A DNA stretch of 64,000 nt from positions 16,078,526-16,142,525 of the forward strand of contig CM068321.1 in the NCBI GenBank assembly GCA_034766995.1. Direction: 5' to 3'. Made by a program: the position numbers and the translations under genes. The notes beneath the pieces were generated by a model. The model was not told where the DNA came from, did no database searches, and worked only from the letters and a program-made list of their open reading frames with translations. Positions 50,695 through 62,675 of this stretch are shown here, piece by piece (positions within the stretch are counted from its first letter, which is position 1; each line of letters starts with the position of its first letter). The DNA is from Acanthacorydalis orientalis. Its lineage: Eukaryota; Arthropoda; Insecta; Megaloptera; Corydalidae.

Positions 50695-51260
50695 TTAAAT
50701 TCAATATATACCAAATTATTCAATTTATTCAATATATTTGAAAACTGCAATATTTAATTTTTTACTTTCTTTTTCTAATACAGAATTATTTCTTAATAAC
50801 TTCTACTTCAACTAAAGAAAAAAACAAATTAAAAATATATATTTTTTTCTAAACGAATATTGAATTTCGATTGAAATATTTTAATAAATACATAATGAGA
50901 TATTTCTATTTAATATAAAGAATTAATTGGAGAAATTTTATAATAGAGATGAAAAATTTAAAAATTACACTTACTTTTTCTTACATTTTTTTTATTTAAT
51001 TCATTTGAATGTTGATAACTAAAACTAGCTTTAAAATAATGAAAACATAAAATGTAAGTCTCAATTATATCATCATATTTTTATTATATCGTCGTAACAT
51101 TAGACTCTTATGCTAAAAAGTAAATTGGTAAATGTTAATAAATAAAATAATTAATCAAATTTTGATTCATTAATTAAAGTTAACTAATTAGTTGAAGTTT
51201 AATCTCTTTGAATACTTGATCGTTATTGGAAAGGTAGCTTTTTAATTTCTTACTCATTTA
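50695..51260. other. A+T-rich non-coding stretch
   Basis: Nothing recognisable. Confidence 0.55.
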
Positions 51261-51263
<3 letters not shown>

Positions 51264-51310
<47 letters not shown>

Positions 51311-51317
51311 TATATAT
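51264..51317. repeat. (TA)n microsatellite
   Basis: TA array with one aaata phase break near its end. Confidence 0.94.
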
Positions 51318-51319
51318 TT

Positions 51320-53035
51320 TTATTCATTGAATTGATGAATAGATTAAAACTGATTCATCATCGTTCAACTAAAAGCATTTCAGCATTTGAATAGCCAAGG
51401 TCTAACCCCCATTAGCTTGTTCAGTGATTTTAATCAATCTGAATTTACCAATAAAAAACTCAACAACGGTTATTTCTGAAAATCCCCTATTTAATCCGGA
51501 TGAAATATTTTCGTATAACGTTCATTTTTTTCAGGTTTAATACACATTAAATTTTATATCAATCTGTACGAGATTTTGTTGACAAATTTCTTTTCTGTAT
51601 TTATGTAATACGTATGGAGATAAACTCTCTGACGATATTTCCATTTTTTGTTTGATAACATGTATTTTTGCGATTTTTGCGTTGTTGTTGGACGTTATGC
51701 TGTCACTTTCAGTACCAAAACTTATTTGATATATACGAACTTCAATCTTCTATTACTTCCATCTATTTATATATTTGAAGTCTATATATTACATTCTTTT
51801 TATAAATAAACAAAGAATATACACGCGAATTCTTAGAATACATATAGGTTATACGTATACATAAATGTGTATGTATATAAAAATAACTTATGTACAAATG
51901 TTTCTTGCAACAAATATTAAAATTATAAGACAAGAGAAAAAAATACAATGTTAGTTCTTACAAAAATATATGATATAGAATGTATTGCTTTTAAAAAAGA
52001 AGTATATATTTCATAAAAATTTAATATTGTTATATATTTTTACAATAGAAAAGAGCAGATCAAGTTTTATTTTTAGAACAAATTAAAATTCTGGAAATGA
52101 ATCTATTCAGAAATAAAATCTAACCGTATCAAAACAGTATAAAGTGAATAATTTATCGCAAATAATATAATCTTAAATTTAATTTCTTAAAAATGAAAGA
52201 ATTAAAAGTTTTATCTATCTATTTTAAATATAGTCTTCGTAAACGTTTAATATTGATTAACAACTGAAGAATAATCGACAAAGTTCTTTTTAATAAATTT
52301 TTTTGACAATATTTCTTTAATATTTCAAGTGAAAAAACATTTATATAATTATTATCTATCACACTAATAACATAACATTTATAGTATTTACTTAATGATA
52401 TATAATAATTTCTTATTGAGTATCTATTAATTCAAGAACACAAAATATAAAATAGTAAGATGAAGTAGAATTCAAATATGTTGCAATTTGAATCGAAATT
52501 ATTAGTTCACAAATTAAATTAAAGATAATTTTGATTTAACTGAAAATATATATAAAAATTAAAAGTAAATAATACAATAATTATCTAATTTTAATGAAAA
52601 TATTTTCTAATAATCCACATAAGTGCGAATTTTTCTTCTTCCTGTTTGAATCAAATTTTTTTAGATAATTTGCTTTCATTCGAATCAAAGTATTCGCATA
52701 CAAACTTTTTAAATTTTATATAATTTACTGTTTATATTCTCAAAGAATGAAAGTAAGTGAATAATTTACTTTATTAATAATAATTATTTTAAAAATATCA
52801 GTGTCTATAGTAGAGTAAAAGTGTAACCTTATTAATGTACCTTCATATTCAGAACATAGTGTATCTGTAAAGTAATATTCAAATTTTGATTTAGTTTTAG
52901 ACTACATAAAAAACAATATAATAATAAAATACAAATAACATTATTAATTCTTATCACAATGTGTAACGCGAGGCGAACAATAACAAGAACTAGCAAAGTA
53001 TATAAAAAAAATTGAATAGAGGGTATGAGCAGTCG
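51320..53035. other. A+T-rich non-coding stretch
   Basis: No gene. A plus-strand acceptor of good quality (gttcatttttttcag) ends at 51533, but no matching donor-bounded exon follows. Confidence 0.5.
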
Positions 53036-53039
53036 CGTG

Positions 53040-53430
53040 CACACATATTATTTTTTGAACCATATGTTTACACGTTCCTAACCAAACTTGTTTTTGTTTG
53101 AGAAATATTCCATTATTTATCTCACGCGCCGCACTGTTTGATCATATTTCGTTGAATTTTCGCATCGGCCTCATTATTATGACCTGCGCGTAAAAGACAC
53201 TGACACATTCTCGAGATTTAGTGCTAGTGTGAAACAGAGCTGATAATTAAATGGCAGCAAAAGTTGACTCAGGCACGTAGATACCCGCCACATATACGAC
53301 ACGTATTTATGTATAGTATTTTTTTGTTACTTCTGTAAAATTCGTGAGATTTCTACGTATAGAACGATCTCGCACGTTTAACCTAGAATTGTTGTAGGAA
53401 CAGTTCTGTAACAGACATGTTTAGATAGTG
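53040..53430. promoter_or_regulatory. CpG-bearing G+C-richer island
   Basis: Contains atctcacgcgccgcactg, ttttcgcatcggcctc, gacctgcgcgtaaaag, caggcacgtagatacccgcc and gatctcgcacg. It is one of the most CpG-dense places in the window. No coding frame or exon boundary is evident. A promoter or enhancer is plausible but unproven. Confidence 0.28.
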
Positions 53431-54122
53431 GGTTTATTAAAAGTTTTTGTATTACTTTTTTATATTCGCATTAGATTCAGATGTACGTTATTTTGAAGTA
53501 GAATAACATTTTAGAATGTCTGGAGAATATAAATTTATAAATTTGTTTCTGACCATTATGAATGACTTTTTGTTGTAATCATGAAAATACTATTACTCGT
53601 ATTCATCGTTTCTAATAGTTGTCCTGCACATTAGGATATATATATATATATATATATACAAGTAAATATTCTTCAAAAGAAGTTAAAATTATACAAAATA
53701 TTAAATTGAATTCATTTATCAAATTAAATAATTTGGTATTCATTTTATACGAATATAATTTAGATATATTTAGGCAAGCATGTTCATTTAAAGTTAGGTT
53801 ATATTTCTTATATAATTTTTTTATGAAGAAAGTTATATTCAATCTAGAAATTAATTCTATTGTTATAATAAAAAATAAATTATATCATGCTTATATTCAT
53901 TGTTCTATGCAAATCTTATATGCCATGTGCTAGTTATGTACAAGTTTTTCTTCTGTGACTGGTTTTGGGTATCGAAATCTTCTAAAAGATCTCAAAGGCA
54001 ACTATCTATAATTTAACGTCTATCTGAAGGAAAATAATATGTAAATGGGTCATGGAAGAAATGATAGAAAAATGAATTGAACAATGAGCAGGTATTCAGA
54101 ATAATAACAGGATAAAGAATAA
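53431..54122. other. A+T-rich flank of the mariner element
   Basis: Short (TA)n at 53635-53659. Overlapping frames on both strands at 53612-53933 include the TA array and show no family signature. Confidence 0.5.
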
Positions 54123-54124
54123 TA

Positions 54125-54146
54125 TTAGGTTGGGAAAATAATTGCG
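54125..54146 (+). repeat. Mariner 5' terminal inverted repeat
   Basis: 22 bases, preceded by TA; lacks three bases (TTA) found in the opposite end after ttaggttg. Confidence 0.92.
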
Positions 54147-54303
54147 TGTTTTTTTTTCTGAATTCTCATCTTGTTTTTTCAGTGAAAGAGTCATTTCATC
54201 TTGTTAATGTTATTATGAAAGTGTACTTTTCGGTTTGAATTTTGATAACATAGATTTTGGTTTTATTATTAATTTTGCTTCGAATTGGGCTATTGATTTA
54301 AAG

Positions 54304-54609
54304 ATGGAAAATAAGTAAATAAGAGGATTTTTTTGCATGAGTTCAAAACGAGTGGTAAAGCAGCAGAAACTGCTCGTAAATTAAACGATGTTTTGGTGTG
54401 TGCACTAAAATGAAAGTACGGTGTAATGGTGGTTCCAAAAATTTCGTGCTGAGAACGAAAGCATTGAATATGAAGAACGTCTCAAGCGTCCTTCTACAGT
54501 TCATAACGAACAACTGAAGGTGTTAGTTGAATCAGAACCACACACAACAATTCAAGAGTTTGCACAAAAGTTAACCGTTAGTCATCCAGTAGTTCTGGAT
54601 CACTTAAAA
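54304..54609 (+). pseudogene. Mariner transposase N-terminal remnant
   Basis: This is the DNA-binding (paired-like, double helix-turn-helix) part of a mariner transposase. A start-like ATG at 54304 is followed by a stop as codon 5, at the position of a conserved Gln. After a one-base shift, from 54324, the frame reads Arg-Ile-Phe-Leu-His-Glu-Phe-Lys, then Gly-Lys-Ala-Ala-Glu-Thr-Ala-Arg. A second frame change and a stop precede Trp-Trp-Phe-Gln-Lys-Phe at 54427. From there the frame is open through Glu-Arg-Leu-Lys-Arg-Pro-Ser and Val-Leu-Asp-His-Leu-Lys, ending at 54609. The Trp-Trp-Phe motif and the Arg-Pro-Ser linker are typical of the family. All catalytic residues are missing. At least two stops and two frameshifts make it a dead copy. 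Confidence 0.93.
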
Positions 54610-54618
54610 CCACTTAAA

Positions 54619-54619
54619 G

Positions 54620-54660
<41 letters not shown>
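54619..54660. repeat. (TA)n array at the mariner deletion junction
   Basis: About 40 bp of TA with one taca interruption. It lies exactly between the last recognisable transposase codon and the sequence leading to the 3' terminal repeat. The bases just before it contain a short direct repeat (cacttaaaaccacttaaa). Confidence 0.92.
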
Positions 54661-54673
54661 GAAGGTCATAAAC

Positions 54674-54698
54674 CGCAATTATTTTCCTAACAACCTAA
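54674..54698 (-). repeat. Mariner 3' terminal inverted repeat
   Basis: 25 bases ending cctaa, followed by TA. Confidence 0.92.
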
Positions 54699-54704
54699 TA
54701 TTTA

Positions 54705-55110
54705 TTAATAAACTGTCTTTAAGCTTATATTATTTAAATATATGAACATATATTCCTCAACATTCAAGAGCCCAAAGACGAGAAAATCATAGATTTATTT
54801 ATGCTCTGAAAAAATATTTTACTTTTTTTGAAATTTTAATATTTTAATTATACTGGATTAAAAGACGCTAATATTAAAAATTATGAGTCTGTTAATTCTT
54901 TAATTTTCATTATTAAAAACTTTAATTTAATAATTTTTCATATTCTTTAGTTATTGTTTAAATATTTCAAAAAAAAATGTTTATACAACTGATTTTATGA
55001 TATATGTAATATATAATTAATATTTATTTTATTAAATTCATTGTTGATATAATAATAATAATATAATTACAGTATCAAATTTGTTTGATACTGCAAAATA
55101 TTTCTAAGAG
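54705..55110. other. A+T-rich non-coding stretch
   Basis: Nothing recognisable. Confidence 0.55.
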
Positions 55111-55112
55111 AA

Positions 55113-55116
<4 letters not shown>

Positions 55117-55159
<43 letters not shown>

Positions 55160-55164
55160 TATAT

Positions 55165-55206
<42 letters not shown>

Positions 55207-55230
55207 AGTAGATATATATATATATATATA
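55117..55230. repeat. Compound (TA)n microsatellite
   Basis: TA blocks separated by aaat, tacatac and aaaataagtag. Confidence 0.93.
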
Positions 55231-55234
55231 CATG

Positions 55235-55632
55235 AATAAATATAAATATGTAAATATACAAAATAGAACATATTTATTTCCGCCCTACACTTATTTAAAT
55301 AGTTAATATTTAAAATTAATACACTGAATAAATTCACCGTACAGACGTTTTCAGCTCCACTTGTAACAAATAAACAGTAGGGCATAATATGAAAACCGAC
55401 TGTGTGTAGGCTTTAACAAATAAAATATACATTCATTCACCTTTGAACAAGCCAACTTTTATTACCCATTTGTTGTCAATAGCTTTGCGTGAACATATCG
55501 TTCTAAAATGCATGAACAAACATTTTATGTTTATTTATTTCAAAAGTAGCAAGGGATTTGGGTATTAGATATTCATGAATATAAAACTTTTTTTATAGAT
55601 ATACGAGAATATGAATATTATTTATTTACCTT
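55235..55632. other. Non-coding spacer
   Basis: Includes a slightly G+C-richer part at 55330-55500 (accgtacagacgttttcagc, accgactgtgtgtagg); no gene. Confidence 0.45.
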
Positions 55633-55636
55633 TCGA

Positions 55637-55643
55637 ATATATA

Positions 55644-55702
<59 letters not shown>

Positions 55703-55733
55703 ATATATATATATATACATACACGTGTATATC
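55637..55733. repeat. (TA)n with TG/CA interruptions
   Basis: About 58 bp of TA, then gtgtgtgt, TA again, then catacacgtgta. Confidence 0.93.
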
Positions 55734-55739
55734 ATTGAA

Positions 55740-56635
55740 AATATTAGGACAACACAAAAACTGAGACACAGAAAGAAGACAAAACAACAAACGATTTTGT
55801 TTTCATTCATACCTGTTTTTATGTTCCACGAAATAAGAAAAATAAGGAACACTGAAAGAAATTAACATTGTATCATTAATATTACTACACTAATGTATAG
55901 CTTTTTTCTGCAATTTAATACAACAAAAGTGTTTCTTTTTATTACCTCAAAAAGTAATGAATTAAATTAATACGTTCCATCAGTTATATTATTAAGGAGA
56001 ATATAATGTTTTACTTAAATTGTAGGTAATAATTGAAACTTTTATAAAAGAAGTATGATTTTGATTTAATAGAAAATATATTTTAAAGCATTAAAATTAA
56101 AAATTTCTCAGTTGTATATTGAATTATTTATTGTAAAATTTGTGAAAAATTAATCAGTTAGCCTTTCTTTTAATTTTATTTTCTATTGTGAATTTTATTT
56201 AGATAATGCTTTTATCTTCCATAAATTTAACGCGGATTTATTTATTTAATTTTTATATGGAACACATATTGATATACATTTAATTTTATTTAATTTAGTA
56301 TTATAAATCTTTGTCAATACATTATCGAAAATAATATCAATATTTTCAATTACTGTATATAAATATACTGTATATAAAAGCACAACGCGATTATTAAGAG
56401 ATATGTTTCAAAACTTAGAACATAAATCCATCAAATATATAAATTATAATAAAAATGTTTTTTGTGACACTTGAGTTACGAACTCTTGATAATTGCAGTT
56501 TAACTTGTTTACAATTTCGATAAAATATTTCGACAATTTGATTATAAATTATATATTGCGTTGGTATTGAACATCATTGCCTGAAGGAAATATGAGTCAT
56601 AAAATATATTTTGTGTGTATATATAAAGGCTTATT
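55740..56635. other. A+T-rich non-coding stretch
   Basis: Nothing recognisable; an acceptor-donor-like ACAG|GTATGA on the minus strand near 55812 has a poor pyrimidine tract. Confidence 0.5.
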
Positions 56636-56640
56636 TATTC

Positions 56641-56653
56641 TATATATACATAC

Positions 56654-56695
<42 letters not shown>
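56641..56695. repeat. (TA)n microsatellite
   Basis: Starts tatatatacatacatataca and becomes pure TA. Confidence 0.94.
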
Positions 56696-56697
<2 letters not shown>

Positions 56698-57240
56698 CTG
56701 GCCAGTCTCTGCAGATATAGAAAGTTTTCGAGTTATTCGCACAACTGCCGCAGTATAATGAAGAGTTCGTAAAACGGCAAATGCGGAATTCACAGAATGA
56801 ACCGGTCTATATTATTTACTGAATACTTCTTTGTTCATGAATATTCTAAATGCATAATTTGTTTATTTGTTTTGTTCTCTTTTATCTGAACCTAGTAATA
56901 TAAAGATATACAAAACGTAATTAATGGTTTCTGTAACTTGAAAGAATTTGAAGTTTTACTTTATAACTTTTTTGAAATTTTATATATATATATATATATA
57001 TATATGACTGAATATGGTATGTATTTGTACATTTATCTGTGTTTATATATATATATATATATATTACATTTATTTATATTAGCACACTGCTTGAAATGTA
57101 TTTATTAGAATATAATATTTAATATTTAAATATTCAAATAATTCAGATGTATAATTTTAATTTCTTAAATTGATCAGTGTATGACTTTTATAATTATTAA
57201 CTCTATGCCATTAAAACATACAAAACCCAAATGAAACATT
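56696..57240. other. Non-coding stretch
   Basis: A short G+C-richer patch at 56696-56810 (ctggccagtctctgcag, aactgccgcag, aaacggcaaatgcgg), then A+T-rich with small TA runs at 56981-57005 and 57045-57063. Confidence 0.45.
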
Positions 57241-57245
57241 TTTAA

Positions 57246-57246
<1 letters not shown>

Positions 57247-57314
<68 letters not shown>

Positions 57315-57315
57315 T
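57247..57315. repeat. (TA)n microsatellite
   Basis: About 69 bp with one tgta interruption. Confidence 0.94.
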
Positions 57316-57319
57316 TTCT

Positions 57320-57860
57320 TTTGTACTATTGCGTTAATTTATAAAACTGGTATATTATGATAAAATAATATGTGCAGGAAAGTATTATTTATTGAATCAG
57401 TTATACTTTCTTGGAGTTAAAATTAAATTCTTTTTTACTTATGATTTCGTTGCATTGCCTTAATGATGTTTGTTATTTAACGTGTATAGCATCTTAGTCA
57501 TTTTTTTTGTAACTCGATTTATTTAAAATTCAGAAATTATAGGAAATAAAATTATATATATATATAATTTTATATAGTGTAAATAGCAATCGTTTCTGTT
57601 TCAGCACAAGAATTATGCTTAGTATGAACGCTGCTTACATTAAAATTATATAAACTGGCTTATATAATATTTTACACATTTGATTTTTTAACATTTATTT
57701 GTTTAAGTTGATTTCATCAAAAACTGTATATATGTCATTGAATTTTTGATTTAAATCATTAATTTAAAACGACACCACACCAACTTTCACAAATTATATA
57801 AAAAATCTTTAGTCCAAAATATAAAAATATATTAAAATTAAAAAAAGTTAAATTCAATTC
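57320..57860. other. A+T-rich non-coding stretch
   Basis: Nothing recognisable. Confidence 0.55.

Positions 57861-57862
<2 letters not shown>

Positions 57863-57914
<52 letters not shown>
57863..57914. repeat. (TA)n microsatellite
   Basis: About 26 TA units. Confidence 0.95.
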
Positions 57915-57917
<3 letters not shown>

Positions 57918-57990
57918 TGCGATTATTTAATTCTAATTACATGTACTTGTAGTCAAGGAATACTAATACAAATTTATAAAATAATAGACG

Positions 57991-57994
<4 letters not shown>

Positions 57995-58052
<58 letters not shown>
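57995..58052. repeat. (TA)n microsatellite
   Basis: About 29 TA units, only 80 bp from the previous array. Confidence 0.95.
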
Positions 58053-58054
<2 letters not shown>

Positions 58055-58059
58055 TATAA

Positions 58060-58270
58060 CAGCAAAATAGTTATCTTCATGATTTCGTACATAAACTACA
58101 GAATTTGTAATATTTCCTAGTTTAAGAGTTACCAATAAGTTTTCATTCCATTGCGATATAGCAATTAGTATATAGTTACATGTTGCAGTAAAATATATCG
58201 GGCGAAGTTTAATTGCATGTTGTTCAGCATTCAACTGGCCGATCAGGCATGTTTCGCTCAGATTTATTAC
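58060..58270. promoter_or_regulatory. G+C-richer patch
   Basis: Contains ttccattgcgatatagc, tatcgggcgaag and caactggccgatcaggc. Part of an 86-codon minus-strand frame (57974-58234) whose distal end is the TA array; no domain recognised. Confidence 0.2.
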
Positions 58271-58274
58271 TTAC

Positions 58275-59398
58275 TATCGTGTTCAATTTACAGAATTGAT
58301 TTTTATTTGAATTCTGCTTTTTTTAAACGATCTTGAATGCCTATAATGAAATTTTATGGAACGTTTAGTACACTTTCACAATATTAATTGAATTATTATT
58401 GTTCAAAAAGACGTTTTACATTGTATTTATATTAGAATTGTACTGAAAACATTTTACTTTATGTGTATGTATATATATATATATATTCTCTAGTTAATAT
58501 TTTCATGTTTATGTAATTATATTATGTTATTTAAAAACATTTATATACTTTTGTTTTTTTAAATTCATTGAATCACATGTAAAATTCTATACATTTACAA
58601 TAAAATTTCGATGATGCTTATTAATTTTTAACATATTAATACTATATATTTAAAAAGTAACCCAATGTCGTTTATAAAAGAATATATGAAAAATTGACTA
58701 TTTCTTATTAATAACCATCTAAATAAAATAATATAATGTGACAATACAAAATTTTATTGAAATTGAAACAATGTAGTGCAAATTTTGAAATTCCTGTAGA
58801 AATTTAAATATATAAAAACAAATTAGAATATCAGAGGTGAATATGAAAGTCAATCTTAATTGCCTATAATAATTATAGAATCATTAAAAAAAATTTGACC
58901 TAATTTTAGAATATACACAGTTCAAAGAATTTTGTAAGTTCAGACATGCAAGAATTTGCATTTAATTATATAAGAAAATATTGTAATTATAAAAGGCTGA
59001 AATAGGAAACTGACTAATAGACTAATTACACAAATTTGAATTATATTTTGTAAAAAAAAATATTGGTTAAAAATAGGTCACTAATCTTTCTTGTTTTTTT
59101 AAACATTAAATATTTTTATCGGGAGATAAAGAAATTAAAATAATATAATAAATTAGGATGTGCTATTGACACTAAACACTATTCATAAAAATAATTTATT
59201 AGCTTTACTGTTCAGAACTCAATTATATTTTTTCTTATATGTTCTAAAAGTAAACATTTTCTGAATAACATTAATATTCTATTTAATTAAAATGTGTTTG
59301 CACTATGAAATTGATTATGATCTTTATATGCAGGATATAAAAAAATATCGTTCTTATTATTATAAATTAATCATAATAAATTTATGCTGTTTACTATG
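58275..59398. other. A+T-rich non-coding stretch
   Basis: Nothing recognisable; short TA run at 58468-58486. Confidence 0.58.
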
Positions 59399-59399
<1 letters not shown>

Positions 59400-59447
<48 letters not shown>

Positions 59448-59457
59448 CATATATATT
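59400..59457. repeat. (TA)n microsatellite
   Basis: About 43 bp of TA followed by catacatatata. Confidence 0.94.
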
Positions 59458-59593
59458 CGTGAAGAGCATTTTAAGTGTGAATAGATTTATAAATATTAAT
59501 TTACCGGATGAAGTAACTGAATTTCCTTATGCTGTTTTACTTATTTTACAAAAAAATAAATAATATTTACGCTAATATTTCATATAAAAAGAT

Positions 59594-59636
59594 GTTAGCA
59601 ATTGTTAGCATTGTTAGCAATATTAGCAATGTTAAT
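59594..59636 (+). repeat. Short tandem repeat of a 9-10 base unit
   Basis: Four to five imperfect copies of a ttagcaatg-like word (ttagcaattg, ttagcattg, ttagcaata, ttagcaatg). It lies inside a 63-codon frame and gives it a repetitive Ala/Ser-Ile-Val-Asn composition. Confidence 0.8.
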
Positions 59637-59639
59637 GAA

Positions 59640-59990
59640 TCATATGCATATCCTATTATATATGGTTCATATTTAAAATCGGTATCTCACTTTATTAGAT
59701 CCTACTTATTAATTCTGTGAGAAAAATTTCTAACTAAACTATATGAATCTCAGTCGGACTGAGTTATTTTAAAGCTTACTAACCAGAGTTTGGTTATAAG
59801 TAAACTACATATTTCATTATAATTCTTATAAAGTAAATACGCATGTTTAACTAAATATTAACATGTTATTGTATATATATATATATATATATACATATAT
59901 AAAATGATATTTATTTTCAACAAAAATGTCATCAGATAATTACATTGTTATGTATGTAGACTTAGTGCCAGACAATATATCAACTGGTAG
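59640..59990. other. A+T-rich non-coding stretch
   Basis: Short TA run at 59873-59897; nothing else. Confidence 0.5.
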
Positions 59991-59999
59991 AAGGTAAAC

Positions 60000-60310
60000 A
60001 ATACACAATGCTACATAGTGAGTGAGTAGAACATAACAGTACCTTACAGTGTTAATTGCCCTCATAATTCCTATTCTATTCGTATGAATTACTATCTAGG
60101 ACTCTTTTGTGCCATAAATACAATAACAACGAACATTTCATTGCCTGTAACAAATGTAACAGGAATTGCAATAAAGACATTGTCTGGATAGTAGCGAATC
60201 GCAGTGAGTCAAAAACAATATGATAATTAGTTTATATCATTTTGTTATAATGCGAATTAGTTTGAATCGTTTAATTGTAGATTTACGCCTCCAGCTATTG
60301 GAATTACTAA
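60000..60310. promoter_or_regulatory. G+C-richer patch
   Basis: Moderately balanced sequence with catagtgagtgagtag, gtagcgaatcgcagtgag and ttacgcctccagctattgg. It also has a spaced inverted pair cctgt / acagg around 60150-60173. No exon or RNA gene identified. Confidence 0.2.
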
Positions 60311-62610
60311 CAGATAAACGCGATTAAATCGATCATTAAAATATAACACATTACAAATTATTCTAATAGTGCGAAATAATATGTACATTATATTCTGATT
60401 GATAGAAAATTTTATATGGATCATAACAATGCTATTAACTGAACAAAAGGTAAATTGTTTGTTAAAATAATAACTCTCTTTAAAAATATAATTTTTTTAT
60501 TCACCAATAACTAATAAATTAAATACAAAACACAATATTAATATATTCATCATAAAGTATATTTACCATTCTCTGTAAACTTATGTCTGATATTTTTGGA
60601 AATTAAAAAAAATTATGACAAAATTGTTTTCCTACTTTTATCTCATTCATACCTTTTTTGATTCGAAACTTTATGAAGAACTATAATATATTCTGTTTAA
60701 TATATTTTTGAAACTGAAATATTATTTTTATATATTTATATTATTTTAACAATAATCGTAATTATTAAAATAAAAAACAAGTATTTTATAATTTGTATAG
60801 TGACTTATATACTAGATGTGAATTAATTGATATCCTTATTCTGTTTAATATGTTTTTCAAGAAATTAAAAAATAATAATTATTTTTTTTAGTATTTATTT
60901 TACTTATTGGAACAAGATTAAAGACAATTTTGTTATTATTTCTTTGACTTATTTATTGTAAATTGAAATATACATTGCCAATGTTACAAAGTAATGTAAA
61001 TAATGAATTTTTAAAGAACATAAATGATTCTTGAATTTTAAGAACAGTAAATTAGAAAAAATATTAAAGTAAATATTAAAGTTTAAAAGTACTTCTCACG
61101 AATTAAAAAAATACTTTATGGAGAAATTTTCTCTACATATATTTTGTATAAGAATATTATTAGTTTGTACATATTTTCTCTTCAAATTTTACTAGAAACC
61201 ATTTCTACGTTCTTTTGGTATTTATTACATTCTAATAAATTTACTTTCTTTATATAGATGTGACTTTATTTTTCTCATTTCAGTATTTTTATATAAATAT
61301 AAAATATATTTTGGAAGTAAACCAGTTTTTCTTTGATAAAACATTTTACTACTGAATTTACTGAGAATCAAGATCAAAAAAATGTGTGATAAAAAATATT
61401 ATATTGAAACTCCAAAAGGAAAAATATTTATAAATAAAAAAATTAAAGTTACAGAAAAAGGTTAAACGAAAGATACAGTGAGCTTAATACAAAAATATCT
61501 ATAATTTATAAACTTACATTTGGGTTTTTTTTTAAAAAAAAATATCAATTACAATAGTTATTAGATTTGAAATGAGTGAACATCTTCAATCAATATTCCC
61601 ACCTGCAAAATATTTTTCACTATTTATTAATTTTTCACTTCCATACAAATATTTACTTAAATTATGCTTTTTTCTAATTAATCCAATATTAAATTCTTAA
61701 AATTTTACCACATTGTAACAAATACACAAAATACAGTTTTAAAATAATTCAGATTTATATGCGAAAAATATTTGTAGTCAAACACTTTTTTTCCTGTAAT
61801 AAGACACCGATTTACTAGAATATTTAACATTTGCTTCTGAGCTATGTCTTTTATTTTCAATTAAAGATTTTAATACAAAATCATTGATTTAAAAAACGAG
61901 TTTCGATTATTTATTAAATTTCAATATTAATTCTTAAAAAAAAACAAAGAAATATTTATAATAATAATTTGTTGAAATTCATTTCAATTTGTAGAACTAT
62001 AGAATAATTTTTAGTAATATTTTATTAAAGTTTGTTACGTTTTAAAATTTTTCCGTATTTATTTCATAATTTTGCAAGCGCACATTTTTAGTTATTTTAT
62101 TAATAGAATAAAAATATATACTTACATTAAACTTTTTCCACATAAAATGATTTAGTAACTTATGTTGTTTCGTTTTACGGTTTTTATTTAGAAACAATTT
62201 CAAAAATATCATGTTTCAAAAATAATTTATTAGTTTCTTTATAAAAAGCATATTAGTTGAATGAAGTTTGATAAAAAAACCTCAATTAAAATACAGTTTT
62301 CACAATATAGATAGTTATTTTCACAAATGAATAAACAAATACATGATCAATGGGTGAACATTATTAAATAGAAAAATTTGTTTGGTTTGTGGAGTAAGTG
62401 AAAAATAAGTAAAATAAATGAAACTAAATTTAAAACAAGATGTTTCGATTTTAATTTATGTTCTAATTAATTAAAAAAAGCAGTTTTTTATTTTTTTATC
62501 TGTTCTATTAATGTTCCTAAAAAGTATTTGAATTATTAACCCGAAAAGAAATATTTTAATGGTAGTATTTGTATGTTTTTTAAATTTGAATTCTTTCTGT
62601 AAATAACACT
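60311..62610. other. A+T-rich non-coding stretch
   Basis: No gene or large array. Around 61560-61650 the words tttttcacta and tttttcacttcc recall the start of the dispersed repeat, but the core is missing. Confidence 0.58.
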
Positions 62611-62613
62611 TTT

Positions 62614-62615
<2 letters not shown>

Positions 62616-62672
<57 letters not shown>
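62616..62672. repeat. (TA)n microsatellite
   Basis: About 28 pure TA units within an apparent 119-codon minus-strand frame that lacks any recognisable domain. Confidence 0.95.

Positions 62673-62675
<3 letters not shown>

Larger units (their letters stand above)
54125..54698 (+). mobile_element. Mariner-type transposon, internally deleted and degraded
   Basis: The ends are terminal inverted repeats: 54125-54146 begins ttaggttgggaaaataattg, and 54674-54698 reverse-complemented begins ttaggttgttaggaaaataa. They are identical apart from a 3-base indel. TA dinucleotides at 54123-54124 and 54699-54700 fit the TA target duplication of the Tc1/mariner superfamily. The ends closely resemble the ttaggttgg..aaagtaattg type known from cecropia-subfamily mariners such as Hsmar1. 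Inside is a transposase N-terminal region in plus orientation, then a TA microsatellite and the 3' end. At 574 bp it is under half the roughly 1.3 kb usual for a mariner; the D,D34D catalytic part is absent. It is certainly non-autonomous. Confidence 0.93.

Noticed and set aside
51515..51540. Strong plus-strand 3' splice site ttcatttttttcag
   Set aside because: No downstream donor defines an exon and no donor abuts it; single acceptor-like words are frequent in T-rich DNA.
60148..60175. Spaced inverted repeat cctgt / acagg as a possible small RNA hairpin
   Set aside because: The paired arms are only about five bases and the adjacent bases do not pair; too weak for a hairpin RNA.
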